In this document: positions 39,147 through 48,990 of the stretch, piece by piece
Numbering within the stretch: the first letter of the stretch is position 1
How the letters are laid out: each line of letters starts with the position of its first letter
DNA from: Phoebastria nigripes
Taxonomy: Eukaryota > Chordata > Aves > Procellariiformes > Diomedeidae
Direction: 5' to 3'
DNA length: 64,000 bases
Assembly: GCA_035582835.1 (NCBI GenBank)
Contig: JAYKAV010000422.1
Coordinates: forward strand, 496,001-560,000
Position numbers and translations under genes: made by a program
Notes under the pieces: generated by a model
Databases searched by the model: none
What the model was told of the DNA's origin: nothing
Seen by the model: only the letters and a program-made list of their open reading frames with translations

Positions 39147-39646
39147 TACAAAAAGTGCAGCAAACGTCCTCCTGTGTCCTCTCCTAGATTCGGTCACTCT
39201 AAGTGTTTACAAATCAGTATCCTGCAAAATAATTGACCCTACACTGTTAGGACTTGAAACTTTGACTAAATGCTGAAAATTACTGACTTGAGGTGTATAA
39301 GAATAGTGACAATGGTCATTACCATCAACAAAAATTAAGGGAAGACAAATTTTACTGATTGAGCATTTTGCCTCAAGACCAGAAGGAATAAATATGTTGT
39401 TGCAGGACAGAATGTTCTCTGGGCATTAAAAATGATGCATTTAAAATAAGAGGGAGGTGTTTTTCCTTTATTTTTCAAAGTTAAAATTATGCAATGTCTC
39501 CTATAATTCTTAAGGCATGATATGTATGTCTCCTTAAAAAAATAATTGTGAAATACCATACTGTATTCGCTACAGTGGTCTCCTATGTTCCCTTCTGTCT
39601 TTGTGCACCTTTGGCTGGGCAGAAGCAACCATGTGTGATAGATTGT

Positions 39647-39685
39647 TCATGCATTTTGGTGGCTGTATCATGCATTTTGGTGGCT
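39647..39685. repeat. Two-copy 21-bp-period duplication
   Basis: TCATGCATTTTGGTGGCT occurs at 39647-39664 and 39668-39685. It is separate in sequence from the 21-bp array at 39063, although the period is the same. Confidence 0.85.
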
Positions 39686-39960
39686 TCTGTATGTGCATGC
39701 CTGTGTGTATATATTGGGTGGCCTGTTGTTGCCCAGGAAAATGGAAAATCATTCCAGCAGAAAAAGAAGCATTCTCCTTTGTGGGTCCTCTGTAGTGACA
39801 CAGAGCTGATGTTCATGAAGCCTGAGTTGGACCTAAATAAATGATGATTGAACTTTTTCCTCCCTTCTGAGAGGCTAAGCCATATTTTGTAAGCCCAGCC
39901 TCTGGATATCCTGGCTCAAGACATCCTGCCATCTCTCGCTCTCCAGTGGAAACTGTTTAC

Positions 39961-40100
39961 GTCATTGACTTCAGTAGAGGTAAGATNTCTCCTGTGGTCT
40001 GCACTTACATAGCGCCACCATACAAAGCTCTCAGAGCACTTAACAAACCTTGCATAACTTTCACAAAGGCCTTGCCCTGTCAGGGTGCGTAAACATGTCT
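39961..40100. repeat. Possible ancient interspersed-repeat relic
   Basis: CATTGACTTCAGTAGAGG at 39963-39980 matches the dispersed core noted at 959-1003 and 44721-44775. It is followed by 'gcacttacatagcgccaccatac' and 'ctctcagagcacttaacaaa', phrases that resemble old repeats in amniote genomes. There is no family name and the judgement is by eye. Confidence 0.3.
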
Positions 40101-40534
40101 TTGCATTTTCATTGAAGCCAATTGGACTTTGTGTATTTTGAGATTCCATACATGTAAGTTCTTTGCTCAATCATATCCAAAACCCTGTGTGTGAAAGGGT
40201 TTTGGTTTTCCGTTTTTTAAATTTTTTTTATTTTAAGTCTGGGCTTGCTTATGGCCCTTAGGTTGGAAAGCTGCAGAGCTCTGCAGTCCAGGAGGACATC
40301 CTGTCCTCTTCCTTCCAACTTCATTGTACATTGCGGAGCATAGAGACATTTTCCCTCTGAACACCTGAGACAAGTGACTCAAAACTTGCACAGCCCTGGA
40401 TCATGTAAGCACAACTAGTTCAGTAGGCTGTGGCAGGAGAGGGAAGGAAACTCTTGGAAGGCCTGACTCCAGGTTCTTCCAGCTGATTAGGGAGCAACAT
40501 GCCAAAACATTGGACTGAGAGTAATAGCTGTTGC

Positions 40535-40591
40535 CTTAGCATTAAAGAAACAATGACAGACCGCTTAGTGTTAAAGAAATGGTGACAGACC
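40535..40591. repeat. 29-bp tandem duplication, two diverged copies
   Basis: CTTAGCATTAAAGAAACAAT... at 40535-40563 is repeated as CTTAGTGTTAAAGAAATGGT... at 40564-40591, each ending GACAGACC. The copies differ at several bases, so the duplication is not very recent. Confidence 0.8.
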
Positions 40592-41535
40592 AGCAAACAT
40601 TTTTGTCACACACTTTTGCCCATAGTAGGGTGGGAGGAGAAAGAAATAGAGGAAAATAGGAGGAATAAAGCAATATTCCATTGTAGAGAAATGATGAAAA
40701 GGTTGTGTTTGCATCTCAGCAACTTATTTCAAGATTGATGGCTAGCTGCAGGGGAGCTGTTGACTTATGGCAGTATTTGACTATTGCACTGAATTTATGT
40801 TGCTTGGCAACGGTAACACACATTAACTAAGAGTGCAGCACACCTCCCGGCTGGTCCAGCCTGCATCCCTTCAATCATGCAGACCAATGTGTGAGGCAGA
40901 GGTCATATCTGTGGCCTCTACCAAATTCCTTGTAAAATTTAAGTGCAGCTGCTTCTCACAAAATTAAAGTTATTTATTCTTTTCCAAAAATACTGGTCAT
41001 AATACAGGGAGGACCCTTGCTTCTCTTTCAAGGCCATGAAATGCTTAGCACATCTGGTTTTATTATGCCTCTCTGCAGGGCACAAGGCACTGTGTTACAC
41101 AAACTCTGTCAGGATGGAGCTGGGGTTTGATGTGCCTTTGCTGCCTTCCAGGAATTTGTCCTTTCCATCACAGGTGGGGAGCCAAATGTTTCTCTGGTGT
41201 TAAGGGACACTCGTGTATGTATAAAGAAAGTCACAAAAAAGAAAAATAAAGAATACTAACTAGGAATCACTGATCTTTACGAGTTTGTTCAAAAGATTTG
41301 TTCAATGAACATGCCCATTTTTGTTTCAGACCAATTTGCTTAGATTATATCGTTTCAAATTTGCTGTCTAAAGAAAAGAACAGCAAGCAAACTAAGTTTT
41401 AAAAGACCCACTAGCACATTTGCAGCTTTACCAGGGACTGCTCAGAGCAAAAAGGAGAAAAGGAGCCCCACGTCTCTAGATGACTCTCCAGGTAAAGCAG
41501 GATCCCTCCACCACTCTTCCACTTCTCTCTGTACC

Positions 41536-42120
41536 TGTGGTGGGTTGACCTTGGCTGGCTGCCAGTTCCCCACCAAGCTGCTCACTTACTCCCCATCCTC
41601 AGGAGAACACGAGGAAAAAATACGATGAAAAAGCTCATGGTTCAAGATAAGGACAAGGAGATCACTTACCAATCACTGTCACGGGTAAAACAGACTTGAC
41701 TTGGGGAATAGTAATTTAATTTATTGCCAATTAATAACAGAGGAGGATAGTGAGAAATAAACTACAACCACCTTCCCCCCACTCCCCACCCCATTCTTCC
41801 CAGGGTCAACTTCACTCCTGACTCTTCCACCTCCCCCCCACTCCCCAAGTGGCACGTGGGGATGGGGAATGGGGGTAGTGGTCAGCTGTTAAACCTTCTC
41901 TCTGCTGCTCCTTCCTCCTCACACGTTTCCCCTGCATGGGGTCCCACCCACAGGAGATGGTCCTTCACAAACTGCTCCAATGTGGGTCCTTCACACGGGC
42001 TGCCGTTCTTCAAGAACTGCTCTAGCATGGATCCTTTCTACAGGGTCCAGTCCTTCAGGAATGGATTGCTCCAGCATGGTGGGTCCCCCATGGGCCCCAA
42101 GTCCTGCCAGAATACTCTCT
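41536..42120 (-). mobile_element. Truncated endogenous-retrovirus LTR, antisense
   Basis: It starts TGTGGTGGGTTGACCTTGGC and continues 'ttcaagataaggacaaggagatcacttaccaatcactgtcacgggtaaaacagacttgacttgggg', 'taatttaatttattgccaat', 'gataggagaaataaa'-like sequence, 'gatggggaatgggggtagtggtcag', then repeated 'tgctccagcatgggtcc'-like units. I recognise this as the reverse complement of the 3' part of a long avian ERV LTR. On the minus strand the LTR would end ...CCACCACA at 41536, with a poly(A) signal AATAAA at 41720-41725. The U3 side, which should extend further right, breaks off at about 42110-42120, so this is a 5'-truncated LTR. No retroviral coding sequence adjoins it. Confidence 0.85.
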
Positions 42121-42132
42121 GAGCAGAGTATT
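42111..42132. other. 8-bp perfect inverted repeat at the truncation edge of the LTR
   Basis: AATACTCT (42111-42118) pairs with AGAGTATT (42125-42132) around a 6-nt loop. It sits where recognisable LTR sequence ends. It may mark the deletion or rearrangement breakpoint, or be coincidental. Confidence 0.6.
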
Positions 42133-43682
42133 TAGAAACAGCCCTGGAAAANCTGTTGGAATGATGCACCCTTCTGTCTCTCTGCTGTTGGTGGGAATGT
42201 GCTGCTTGAAAGGACAAATGAGTTACACCTGTCACTTCAGATTGGTTCAGTGTGGCATTTAGGGCTGTATTAAAAACATGTCCCCTTGAACAAAAGAGGA
42301 GGTAAAATTCAGGAACTTTAAGCGGTGATGGTTTCAGCAGCTGAGGGTGTCCATGTCAGAAGTTTAAAATGAGTGGGCAGAGGAAATAAATACCCAAAAA
42401 GCTTCCACAAGAGGAAGAAAAGGGGTACCTTGCCTCTCAAGCAATCCTCATTTAAAAATATTTGAAAACTATTTAGTAGATTTGCGAGCTAAAAGAGGAG
42501 GAGAACTGAAGTTGAAATGTAGCAAGGAGTGCAGAGTGTTAACATTTCTCTCTCTTGTGCCATTGCATGAACATATAAATTACCTACTGCCTGATTAGCT
42601 TATATGAGTGATTTGGAGGAAATGGATGAGAATAATGACAACATTTATTTCACGTTTGGTTTAAAAACTGAGAAAACTATGTAACAGTTTAATAAAACAT
42701 TGTTTCAGTTATAATTAACTAAGCTAAATTTGCATGACAATACAGTGCAACTTGAATGCTCTGCATATACCTTAAACATTTCATGAGAAGATCAACTTTT
42801 AAGCAGCTAAGGTCTAAAGCTCTACAGTTACACCGAGCCAAAGTTACAATGCCGAGGCTACTCAGTTAAGTTTTCTCAACGTCATTCCTATTACTCAATC
42901 ATTAAAAAGCATTGCCTTTCATTAGACGCAGGGCTGAGCAAAGCACTTAAGAAACCAGAAATCTGATGATTCAATCTGAGGGACCGAAATCTCAGAATTT
43001 CCTGAGCTTTGCTTGGTTTACCCCAAGGTAAGTTGGGTATGTCAGTTTAACTTAGAAAAATGACTTTTTTTTTTTTTTACAAAGAATAAATATTTGCAAT
43101 TAACTTCTGGGTGCTTGACTCTATGAAGATGCTCAGTAAATAAAATAATAGGAACAGGACAATTGCTGTGAAACACTAGTTAAAAAAACCCGTGGTTTCC
43201 CCCCCCTAAGTGAACGAGGAATACAGTGAGAAAGAGAAAAGAATGGGAAAATAAAATGCCTCCAAAACTAATGTAACAGTAAAAACCTGAAAGTAAAAGG
43301 TGCTTCCTGAATATGTTCTTAACCCAACACAACTGGTGGAACAAGCCATTGTTTGAAAAAATACTGAAAATATAATGTAATTAGACAGAATCCATGTCGG
43401 TATTTTTTGTTTTTTTGCTGCAGGAGGGTATTGCTCCATAGGTTTATTTTAAAATGGTTTTGAGTTCTAAGCTTCTGAAGAAACTCATTAAAAGGAACTG
43501 GTCAGGAAGACTACTGAAAAGATGGTGCTTCATGATGTTAGATTTAGATTAAATTTTAAAATTATGACTAGGTAGCTTTTAAATTAATGGCAGAAATGGA
43601 GTTCTATTTTAAAAATACAGTGCCTTTTTCTGTCAATACTGTTTTCATTGTGCTCTTTCTTAGTCTCTCTCTGACTTTTCAG
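42133..43682. other. Non-coding, nothing recognised
   Basis: AT-rich, with a poly(T) run at 43065-43078. 'gctgagcaaagcacttaag' at about 42933-42951 resembles 'gactcagcagagcagttaag' at about 48893-48912 and may be another ancient-repeat scrap. Confidence 0.35.
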
Positions 43683-43748
43683 AAAGGAAAGGAGGGCGAA
43701 ATAGGAAAATGGAAGCTGAATAACAGTACGTCTTGTTCTTTGGGAAAG
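43683..43748 (+). other. Candidate exon (66 nt) with Gly-X-Y-like residues
   Basis: A strong acceptor (TAGTCTCTCTCTGACTTTTCAG) and a near-perfect donor (AAG|GTAAGTG) surround 66 nt with a single open frame of exactly 22 codons, phase 0 at both ends. The peptide begins KGKEGEIGKWKLNNSTS, in which GKE-GEI-GKW could be read as three Gly-X-Y triplets, but three triplets do not establish a collagen. No neighbouring exon of similar type was found. It could be a real small exon or a decoy with good splice sites. Confidence 0.25.
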
Positions 43749-44720
43749 GTAAGTGTGAAAAGTTATACACTGGCTGCAAAGATAGGCAGAGAAAAATTGT
43801 CGGGAATGTGCAAAAATCTATTGCAAGATAACAATTTAAGAAATGCTATAAAAATACTCAAACTTTTTTCTTTTTTTTTTTTAATTGCCGGTATGTGATA
43901 CTTTGTAATGGGATGATTGCTTATTATGATGGCAATTGTACACCGACAGACGACTACACAATATACTGATGATGTAACAGCGTTGTTACTGGGTTTCATG
44001 GCAAATGAAAGGTCTTTGATGAAGAGCTCTGCAGCTTATAAAATTGATGTGAGTTCTGGGGAAAACAAAGTTGTCTTTCCCCAGTCAAAAACCTGTACCT
44101 GCCTACTTGTACTGTTCTTGTGGAAAACTGTCTTTGGCCACTAGCAACTGTATAATAATGATGTTATGGCAGGGCAAGGGTTAGAAGTTAGGACTTTCTG
44201 ATGTCTGTGCCAAGATGTTTCGGTGTGGGATGTGCCCACACTAAGGATAATGGATGCCAATGCAGCAGTATATAAAGGTCTTTAAGGGGCTCCAGAGTGT
44301 GTGATCACCTTTAAAAAAAAAAACAAAGTGAGGTGGCAGGTCAGTCAATAAAGATGCCTTTTACAGCTGTCCAAGTACAGAATCAAGGGATTCCCTGTAT
44401 CATCAGAGAAGGTGTTATGTTATGACCGTGCAGTAGCTGTACCAGGTGGAGGTAGCAGAGGGAAGCTGTGACATACACAGTCGTTGCTGTAAACAGAACA
44501 TTAACTAGTATTAAATGGTGCTTCCAAATATTTTAATGGTGGATTTTGTTTGGTTTCTGGCATGGGAAGTTAATATTTCTCTGACCAGTGCCTGTTACTG
44601 TTTTAAGTTAAAATAAGATGTACATGGAGATGTGAAGAAGGATATGTATGTCTAAAACCTGGGACTGTTCATGGATATGAACCAGTACTAGAAAAACTGC
44701 TGTTCTTTGGAGGATGAAAT

Positions 44721-44775
44721 TGTCACCCTACTGAATTTGGTGGGAGATTTTCCATAGATTTCAGCAGGCCCTTTA
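44721..44775. repeat. Possible relic of the same ancient repeat as 959-1003
   Basis: 'tgtcaccctactgaatttggtgggagattttccatagatttcagcaggccctt' follows the order of an old amniote repeat I recall ('...actgaagtcaatgggagttttgccattgacttcaatgggncc...'). It is diverged, unnamed and judged by eye. Confidence 0.35.
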
Positions 44776-45629
44776 AATTTTTTTGTTGTTACAAGATAAT
44801 TCATGTTTTTATTCTAGATCTCCCATGAGATGTAGATAAGGAAGAGAAAAAAAGTCCCCAAAGCCTACCCATGAAAAGACCCAGAAGAAGGATGGGGCAG
44901 TTTACTTAAACAGAAAAGACCTAGATGGTGCCATGGATTAAAATAGCTTTTTTTGAAAAGGAGGAAAGGAGGTGGTTATGAAGGTGATTTGCTGTAGCAT
45001 AAAATACAGATTGAAAGACGGAGGATTTATGAGTAGAATTTATGGCTTGGATATGAACCTGNAGGTTTGTTCCATTTAGATTCTGACCCAATATATGAAC
45101 GGAAAAGCTCTAAATTGAGTAAATTTGAAGTGAATCCCTAAAGAGGGAAGAGGGGTTAGGAAAGCACATCCCCTTCAGTGCAAGACAGAGAAATTCAATA
45201 AATAAGGATTAGTAGCCCATCATATTTTTGCTATCAACAACATTCCCTCTAAAAATGAAATACTTCGGTAATGATCTCTAATATTCCTGTGCTGCTTCTG
45301 GGTGAAAAAAATCAAATACGTACATAGCTTGTGACATTTAAATAAAATGGCACCACATATAAAATTGTGCTGGTTTTGGCTGGGATAGAGTTAATTTTTT
45401 CCATAGTAGCTAGTATGGGGCCATGTTTTGGATCTGTGCTGGAAACAGTGTTGATAATACAGGGATGTTTTCGTGTGCTTACACAGAGTCAAGGCCTCTT
45501 CTGCTTCTCACACCACCCCACCAGCGAGTAGGCTGGGGGTGCACAAGAAGTTGGGAGGGGACACGGCTGGGACAGCTGACCCCAACTGACCAAAGGGATA
45601 TTCCACACCATATGATGTCATGCTCAGCA

Positions 45630-45635
45630 TATAAA
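45630..45635 (+). promoter_or_regulatory. TATA box of the solo LTR
   Basis: TATAAA preceded by CAGCA and followed by GCTGGGGG, in the expected U3 position of the plus-strand LTR. A CRE-like TGATGTCA lies just upstream at 45613-45620. If active, it could start transcripts reading rightward. Confidence 0.7.
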
Positions 45636-45815
45636 GCTGGGGGAAGAAGAAGGAAGGGGGGGACATTCAGAGTGATGGCGTTTGTCTTCCCAAGTAACTG
45701 TTACGCGTGATGGAGCCCTGCTTTCCTGGAGATGGTTGAACACCTGCCTGCCGATGGGAAGTAGTGAGTGAATTCCTTGCTTTGCTTTGCTTGCGTGATG
45801 GCTTTTGCTTTCTCT

Positions 45816-45821
45816 ATTAAA
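45816..45821 (+). terminator. LTR polyadenylation signal ATTAAA
   Basis: ATTAAA in CTCTATTAAACTGTC, about 180 bp downstream of the LTR TATA box, in the R-region position expected of a retroviral poly(A) signal. Confidence 0.65.
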
Positions 45822-45952
45822 CTGTCTTCATCTCAACCCACGAGTTTTCTCACTTTTACTCTTCTGATTCTCTCCCCCATCCCACCGGGGGGGAGTAAGC
45901 AAGCAGCTGTGTGGGGCTTAGTTGCCNGCTGGGGTTAAACCACAACAAAAAT

Positions 45953-47904
45953 GTATCCTGAGATACAGCTGGAGAGAATTATTAAAACTTTTTTCCTATT
46001 GAAAATAAAACACTATTTATTAAATTAAAATCAGGATGCATCAGGTATGCCCTACCTGCAGGAAGGTCAATCCTGAGCACAGTGTCACTTCACTGATAAT
46101 TTCAATCCTGTTAGGGCTGCCAAGCACAGATCACTCTTACAGCTTGACATAAATAATAAATGAGTGGTTAAAAGCTCCAGATGAGGATACAGCAAATCTC
46201 ATTGTCTACTCTTTGCAGTGTTGTTTTGTGCAGCTGTTCAGAGCATGTAAAAATAGCTACCGTGCGGTCCTGGCTGTGTTTTACATCACTTCTGTAGCAT
46301 CGGTGTAATGGACTGATCAAAGCACCAACTGGTGGAGAGATAATGTCTGATACTTGAACTGTGGACTTTCTTGTTCATTGCAAAAGCCCTTCTGAATGCT
46401 GCGTTGGATTATTTCCNGAGCTGCAGACAAGGTTCCAGGCATTGGTGGCCAAAATCCTACAGATTCCCACACTGAATTAAGCAAAGTTTGCCGAAATAAT
46501 TTTAAAATTGGCCTAGTTGTAATTGCAGCTGGAGTGAGTTAACTAGAGAAGTACCTAGCATAGAGCAGATGTGCAAAATTGGGGCCAGTGTTTATTGGTC
46601 TTTAGCTATTTGTTCACAGAAAACTGAAAACATGCTAAAACTGCAACTAGTTGGTCTTTGTTCCTCGTTAATATCAGTATCATCGACTTCAGTTGATATT
46701 GGAATGGTAGCCTAAAAACCTTCTGAAATTTATTTAGCCTGATGACAGTGGAAAAGTCGTCAAAAGAAACCTTACTTGGAGCCTATTTCTGCTCTGAAAT
46801 ACTCATGTTCTTACATCCTTTGGTGTCATGTCTTTGAGGGGAAAAGGTTGTTCATTTTAGATGATTTACACAAAGCAGGATGCACTTTCCTTAATTGCAA
46901 CCAGAACAGCTAGGTAATTACAAATGTTTTCAGGCAGGCTTGTGGAGAACATAATTTTTATTCCCTTTTAAAGTTTACTGGATTCAGGGAATTCACATAT
47001 ACCTGTGTTTTTCAACTTCTAAGGGATCAGCGGGAGTACTAAGCAAAGCAAAGCTATCAGCAGAGGCTTGAATTCACTGAAGAGGATATACAGCTTCGCT
47101 GGAAAACTTTTATGGGGTCTTCAAACCGAAAAAGACCAGCGACTTACATCAAGGACTAGAAAACAGTTTTCTCCTTCTGGCCATTTCTCATTTGTTTCAA
47201 AAAGTTCTGCTTCATTTCTGTGCAAAGGAGGCTATATGCTCAGATTCATTACATCACTGAGCTTGAAACTCATTTTTATGACTCACGCTTCGATGCTGAC
47301 CTCTGCAGCTGCTCGGATTCTCAGTATTTAAAGAGAGTATGAGTCAAATGGCTTTCATTGCAAAGACACTGTCACATTATTATAGACTCAGGCTGAAATT
47401 AGTTTAATGAATGAGGATGCTCTCTGTATCAAAGATTGGTTCCCGCAGTCAGATACATTACCTTACATCTTACCATACACCTTACAATAGCAGGAGCTAG
47501 TTTTGCTAAGCCAAAGCATGTACGTACATGAAAATGGGAATGAAATCTATGGTCCCTTTTGAGCAAAGAGCAAACTTGCACTAAGGGAGAGCAGGTGCAT
47601 TTGCATTTATCTTAATAAATGGACATTACCTGGTGGCTGTAGATGTCTGTTAAGTTATCAGTGGGGAAGCTGTGTCAGCCCCATGGGGTGTTTTGTAGAC
47701 TTTAGGGCATCAAGGCAGCTGATTCCTACTGCTGAGGTGATGAAGATGTGTGCATCATACAGGTACTGTGGAGAGCCACAACCGTACAAGAACAATGTGG
47801 TATCTGACTCTTCAGTCTGGCATAGAGAAACTAGAATGATTTCTTCTCCCTTTTCCTTTTCTGGAATAATTTCTACTTAGCTTTTACCCTGGAATTAGAA
47901 AAAA
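45953..47904. other. Non-coding, nothing recognised
   Basis: No gene or named repeat. The two short open frames in 47068-47880 lack splice sites or known motifs. Confidence 0.4.
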
Positions 47905-48250
47905 TAGGGATGAATGGCATCTCAAGAGGTCTGTCTCCTACCCCTGTGGCAAGACAAATTTATTCCTAAACCTTTCTTGATGGATATTTCATTAACCAAA
48001 CGAGAAAAGCCCCTACGATGGGCTTCCATTACATCCCCAGGCAATCTGTCTCAGAGATTTCCCTTGCCTTACAATTAGAGATTTTTTTGTTGTTGTTCCT
48101 AATGTCCACCTTAAAATCCTTGCTGCAGTTTATGTCCATCATGTCTTGTCCCATCCCATGTTGATGAATTTGAAGAGTGGTTCCATGCCTTTCTTCACTC
48201 ATTTCCTCTCCTGATTAAACAGTTCTTTCGTGTCTTTGCGTAGGCCACAT
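47905..48250 (-). mobile_element. Old, diverged CR1 LINE relic, antisense
   Basis: Landmarks of the CR1 3' region appear in the right antisense order: 'tctcaagaggtctgtctcctacccctgtggcaaga', 'attcctaaacc', 'ccccaggcaatctgtctcagag' (the usual 'ctaggtaacccattccagtg' position), 'ttcctaatgtccaccttaaaatccttgctgcagtttatgtccatcatgtcttgtccc', then 'cctgattaaacagttctttcgtgtctttgc'. The many mismatches and small indels suggest an insertion much older than the element at 5785-6640. Boundaries are approximate. Confidence 0.65.
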
Positions 48251-48445
48251 ACCCTAAGCTTTTGATCGTTTTTACTATAACAGGTTTTTATTTTAAATCA
48301 GTGAAAAAGTAATTATTTGAATAAAATAATTGTGCTAAATATTGGAAAGACCAAATCCTAATGGCTTGATGAACAGCACTTTTTTAATGAAAGTGCTGAA
48401 TATGGACATGTCTTTAGATAAATGTTTAAATTGTTATTTAAGGTA

Positions 48446-48481
48446 ATACATATGCACGCACACACACATATATACACATAT
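48446..48481. repeat. 36-nt perfect purine/pyrimidine alternating tract
   Basis: Mixed AT, GC and (CA)n steps alternate without a break from 48446 to 48481. It is a microsatellite-type sequence and the third such tract in the window. Confidence 0.85.
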
Positions 48482-48884
48482 TAATGAATCCCACATATAT
48501 GAAAATTATAGGCAGTCTGCAAAGATAGACACCAAAGATATGAATTCAATGTTTCATTCCTGAGTTTCTTGAATTGTTGCCCTAGTGCTGCATGAAAATG
48601 ATGGGTAAAGGAGAAAGGTTTACCTGTAATAGCTCCTAGATGTATTTAAGCCTCCTGAAGCAGTTTTTCATGAGCAGAAGCACTTTAGTGGAAGGTGAAA
48701 AATGAACGCTTNCAGGAATGCCACTAATTCAATCTGAAATGAATGCTAATAGAGTTTATTCTGTCAGTGGTATTTGTTGTTATCGACTGAGATGCGCCTA
48801 TGTGTTTGATGGCTTTATGAATTTCCCTGAAAACATTGTTTATCCTGTAGACTTGGATGGAAATCATCATAAATGTCATCCTCC

Positions 48885-48990
48885 TTTAGATCCTGACTCA
48901 GCAGAGCAGTTAAGAACATAATTCTGAATAAAAGTTTAAATTTCACTGACTTCAGTAAGAAACAAATATGTGCTTAAGCATTAAGCACAT
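48885..48990. repeat. Ancient palindromic repeat fragment
   Basis: 'gatcctgactcagcagagcagttaagaacat' and 'ttcactgacttcagtaag' recall an old amniote repeat with a 'tgattcagcaaagcacttaagcacatgcttaa' core. The fragment ends in a perfect 10-bp hairpin, ATGTGCTTAA (48968-48977) and TTAAGCACAT (48981-48990), with a 3-nt loop. The palindromic core suggests a non-autonomous DNA transposon, but the family is not identified. A 67-codon frame upstream (48718-48921) runs into the repeat and is not taken as coding. Confidence 0.4.

Larger units (their letters stand above)
45361..45952 (+). mobile_element. Solo LTR of an avian endogenous retrovirus (ERVL-like) with 5-bp target-site duplication
   Basis: The LTR runs from TGTGCTGGTTTTGGC at 45366 to ...AACCACAACA at 45947 (582 bp), with TG...CA ends. 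It is flanked by the identical 5-mer AAAAT at 45361-45365 and 45948-45952. A 5-bp duplication fits class III (ERVL) integration. The sequence closely follows an LTR I know to be common in bird genomes ('ctgggatagagttaatttt', 'caccccaccagcgagtaggctgggggtgcacaagaag', 'catatgatgtcatgctcagcatataaagctggggg'). Internal landmarks are TATAAA at 45630-45635 and the poly(A) signal ATTAAA at 45816-45821, both on the plus strand. No internal retroviral sequence or second LTR is present, so it arose by LTR-LTR recombination. One N lies at 45927. Confidence 0.95.

Noticed and set aside
38818..39276. Repeat protein with 7-residue LYSMVTT/LYFIVTT units
   Set aside because: The periodicity comes from the 21-bp minisatellite. 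The frame includes an N and has no upstream promoter or splice support.
41536..45952. A single provirus bounded by the two LTRs
   Set aside because: The LTRs are of different families and opposite orientation. The right one has its own target-site duplication, and no retroviral coding sequence lies between them.
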